Origin: CAZYPB01 sp964649265
GTDB lineage: Archaea; Micrarchaeota; Micrarchaeia; Burarchaeales; JAKAKT01
Assembly: GCA_964649265.1 (NCBI GenBank)
Contig: CAZYPB010000001.1
Location: forward strand, 1-54,098
Reading direction: 5' to 3'
Length of the DNA: 54,098 nucleotides
Position 1 is the first letter of the stretch. Every line of letters starts with the position of its first letter. Shown one piece after another: positions 52,093 to 54,098 of the stretch. The notes beneath the pieces are model-generated. The model made no database searches. It worked only from the letters and a program-made list of their open reading frames with translations, and was not told the origin of the DNA. The translations under genes and the position numbers were made by a program.

Positions 52093-54098
52093 ATGAAGAA
52101 TGTTGTTGTTTTCAAGGAAGTTGATAAGGACTCTGTTGCAGTTGTTGGAGGCAAGGGAGCAAATCTAGGAGAGATGACCCGGGCAGGGTTGCCAGTGCCA
52201 CCTGGTTTTGTTACAACAAGTGATGCGTATTTCAAATTTGTAAAGGAGAACAAGATAGACGAGATAATTCAGAACCTAACGAAAGGCCTGGAAGTGAAGA
52301 ACACGGACCAGCTGAACGACGTTTCAACTCAAATAAAGAAGGCCATAATGGAGGCTCCAATATCAAAGGACATAGTTGATGACATAACGAATGCATACAA
52401 CAACATGTGTGGTGCAACCATCCCATCACCAGCTCAAGAGGTTTTCGTTGCAGTAAGGAGCTCGGCAACAGCAGAGGATCTTCCTGAAGCAAGTTTTGCA
52501 GGGCAGCAAGAAACATACCTTAATGTGAAAGGCCAGGACGAGGTTGTGCATGCAGTAAAGAAATGCTGGGCCTCATTATTCGGCCCAAGAGCTATTTTCT
52601 ACAGACAGGAACAGGGCTTTGACCACATGAAAGTAGGGCTATCTGCAGTTGTGCAACTAATGGTTCAATCAGAACGCTCAGGAGTAATGTTCAGTGTCGA
52701 CCCAATATCAAACGATATATCCAAGATAGTCATAGAGGCAGCGTATGGTTTGGGGGAGGTTGTTGTCTCAGGCTCAGTAACCCCCGATAGGTATGTTGTC
52801 GCCAAGGATGATCTTTCAATAGTTGAGAAGAACATCGCAAGGCAGGACTGGATGCTTACAAAACTGGATAAGGGAAACGAGAAAGTAAACATAAAAGAAG
52901 AGTTCAAGGAGAAGCAGAAGCTTACGGATGACGAGATCGTTGAACTTGCCGGTTTAGGGAGGAAGGTAGAGGAACACTATGGAAAACCACAGGACATGGA
53001 ATGGGCGTATTCTGAGGGCGATCTCTACCTTGTTCAGAGCAGACCAATAACAACTCTTAAGAAAAAAGAGTTTAAGGTTGAGAAAAAGGATACTGCAAAG
53101 TCCACCGCTAAGAAAGGAGGTGCAAACATGGGAGATTCTGTGAAACCTGCTGAGGCAAAGATTCTTGTAAAGGGACTAGGAGCAAGCCCTGGAATCGGAA
53201 AGGGCCCAGTTAAGTTCGTACCAACTCCAGACCAGTTAAATATCATGAAGGATGGAGAGGTTCTCGTCACAGATATGACGACCCCAGACTTTGTTCCTGC
53301 CATGAAAAAGGCAGCAGCAATAGTAACCAATGCAGGAGGAGCCACATGCCATGCGGCAATAGTTTCAAGAGAACTCGGTGTTCCGTGTATTGTTGGAACA
53401 AAGACAGGAACAAGTGTACTCAAGGATGGGATGATAATAACAGTTGATGCAGTCAGGGGAGTTGTCTATGAAGGCAATGTCCAATTTGAGGAAGAGGAAG
53501 TGCATGAGGATCCAGCGGAAAAGGCACACGTGGAATACACTCCAATAACAGGAACAAAGATATACGTAAATCTAGCAGAGGTTGATCTAGCTGAAAAGGT
53601 GGCAAAACACCCATGTGACGGCGTTGGGCTACTTAGAGCAGAATTCATGATTGCAGCCCTTGGAGAACATCCGCGCAAACTGATAGAAGAGAACAGGGGG
53701 AATGAATTCACTGAAAAGGTTGCGGAGGGAATGCGCAGGATATGTGTTGCATTCTATCCACGGCCAGTTGTTTACAGAGCAACTGACTTCAAGACAAACG
53801 AATACAGGAACCTGAAAGGCGGAGACAAATACGAACCACAGGAATCAAACCCAATGATAGGTTACAGGGGATGTTCAAGATATATATCCGAACCAGATGT
53901 ATTCAAACTCGAGATTGAGGCAATAAAAAAGGTTCGTGAGGAATACAAACTGAAGAACCTGTGGCTTATGATTCCATTCGTTAGGACATTGGATGAGTTC
54001 AAGGCAGTAAAGGAAATCTTAGAGTCCGAAGGTCTTAAGCAAAACAGGGACTTCAAAATATGGATAATGTGTGAGGTTCCAAGTACTGTGATGCTAAT
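52093..54098 (+). CDS. ppsA: Phosphoenolpyruvate synthase, 3' end beyond the window
   Basis: This is a 5'-complete, 3'-truncated gene; about 668 codons are visible. ATG 52093 is favoured by GGTGA five bases before it; ATG 52081 is the alternative. The N-terminal ATP-binding domain shows GGKGANLGEM, VRSSATAEDLPEASFAGQ and LVQSRPITT. A Lys/Ala-rich linker (about residues 330-360) follows, then the swivelling domain with the phospho-His loop GGATCHAAIVSRELGVPC. The start of the PEP/pyruvate-binding barrel (GVGLLRAEFM, NPMIGYRG) is present. It interconverts pyruvate plus ATP with PEP, AMP and phosphate, in gluconeogenesis or, reversed, ATP-yielding glycolysis. Confidence 0.96.
   Translation, partial: MKNVVVFKEVDKDSVAVVGGKGANLGEMTRAGLPVPPGFVTTSDAYFKFVKENKIDEIIQNLTKGLEVKNTDQLNDVSTQIKKAIMEAPISKDIVDDITNAYNNMCGATIPSPAQEVFVAVRSSATAEDLPEASFAGQQETYLNVKGQDEVVHAVKKCWASLFGPRAIFYRQEQGFDHMKVGLSAVVQLMVQSERSGVMFSVDPISNDISKIVIEAAYGLGEVVVSGSVTPDRYVVAKDDLSIVEKNIARQDWMLTKLDKGNEKVNIKEEFKEKQKLTDDEIVELAGLGRKVEEHYGKPQDMEWAYSEGDLYLVQSRPITTLKKKEFKVEKKDTAKSTAKKGGANMGDSVKPAEAKILVKGLGASPGIGKGPVKFVPTPDQLNIMKDGEVLVTDMTTPDFVPAMKKAAAIVTNAGGATCHAAIVSRELGVPCIVGTKTGTSVLKDGMIITVDAVRGVVYEGNVQFEEEEVHEDPAEKAHVEYTPITGTKIYVNLAEVDLAEKVAKHPCDGVGLLRAEFMIAALGEHPRKLIEENRGNEFTEKVAEGMRRICVAFYPRPVVYRATDFKTNEYRNLKGGDKYEPQESNPMIGYRGCSRYISEPDVFKLEIEAIKKVREEYKLKNLWLMIPFVRTLDEFKAVKEILESEGLKQNRDFKIWIMCEVPSTVML

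Noticed and set aside
1..54098. CRISPR array, rRNA, tRNA, insertion sequence or integrase
   Set aside because: No array of spaced repeats, no cloverleaf or rRNA core sequence and no transposase or integrase motifs were seen, though tRNA detection by eye is imperfect.

Overview
The window reads as archaeal, most likely a DPANN-type lineage. Indicators are TATA-box promoters with very short leaders, Shine-Dalgarno sites of the GGTGA type and TTG/GTG starts. Archaeal marker genes are present (NMD3-like protein, DUF2070, archaeal CPSF-type RNase, form III RuBisCO, the thiolase/HMG-CoA synthase/DUF35 cassette). So are Ig-repeat and Cys-rich surface proteins, common in DPANN genomes. Genes are densely packed, often with 4-nt overlaps, and base composition is only moderately AT-rich. 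I see no rRNA, tRNA, CRISPR array or insertion sequence. No stretch over 300 bases lacks a gene. The lineage call is inference.

Layout. 2-7800: the 3' end of a giant surface protein, a small membrane protein, a membrane-fused spermidine-synthase-like protein, a Glu/Leu-dehydrogenase homologue lacking its catalytic lysines, and a GT2 glycosyltransferase overlapping a thioredoxin-fold membrane protein. 7797-24245: a hydrogen/carbon block. It holds a complete 14-gene membrane-bound [NiFe] hydrogenase operon (mbhA-N, minus strand) followed by hypA and a tiny zinc-finger gene. Upstream lie an archaeal CPSF RNase, hypF, hypC-hypD, a membrane protein, hypE and RuBisCO. 24240-30730: three large same-strand genes of no recognisable family; two share a C-terminal domain containing a perfect 160-bp direct repeat. 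30774-33606: an ABC-2 exporter co-transcribed with a 16-cysteine repeat membrane protein.

33674-41179: a DJ-1/PfpI-like gene, then a type IV secretion-like locus: VirB2-like pilin, VirB3-like/VirB4 N-domain protein, VirB4/HerA-type ATPase, a stand-alone copy of the ATPase tail domain, a zinc-ribbon membrane protein, a coiled-coil/winged-helix protein interrupted by a 10-N gap, and an 857-residue two-TM membrane protein. 41180-45379: GT4 glycosyltransferase, small membrane protein, AIM24-family protein, DUF2070 protein and a small conserved protein. 45433-49401: NMD3-like gene facing the early mevalonate cassette and its HTH regulator. 49480-54098: two secreted or anchored proteins, a frameshifted sulfite-oxidase-type molybdopterin lipoprotein, and the start of PEP synthase, cut by the window end.

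How it fits together: the Mbh complex would oxidise reduced ferredoxin, evolve H2 and pump ions. HypA/C/D/E/F build its NiFe site; HypB and the maturation protease are not in the window. RuBisCO and PEP synthase suggest nucleotide-ribose salvage feeding lower glycolysis or gluconeogenesis. The thiolase/HMG-CoA synthase cassette starts isoprenoid lipid synthesis. The type IV secretion-like locus and the trio of large unknown proteins are the best candidates for undescribed biology.
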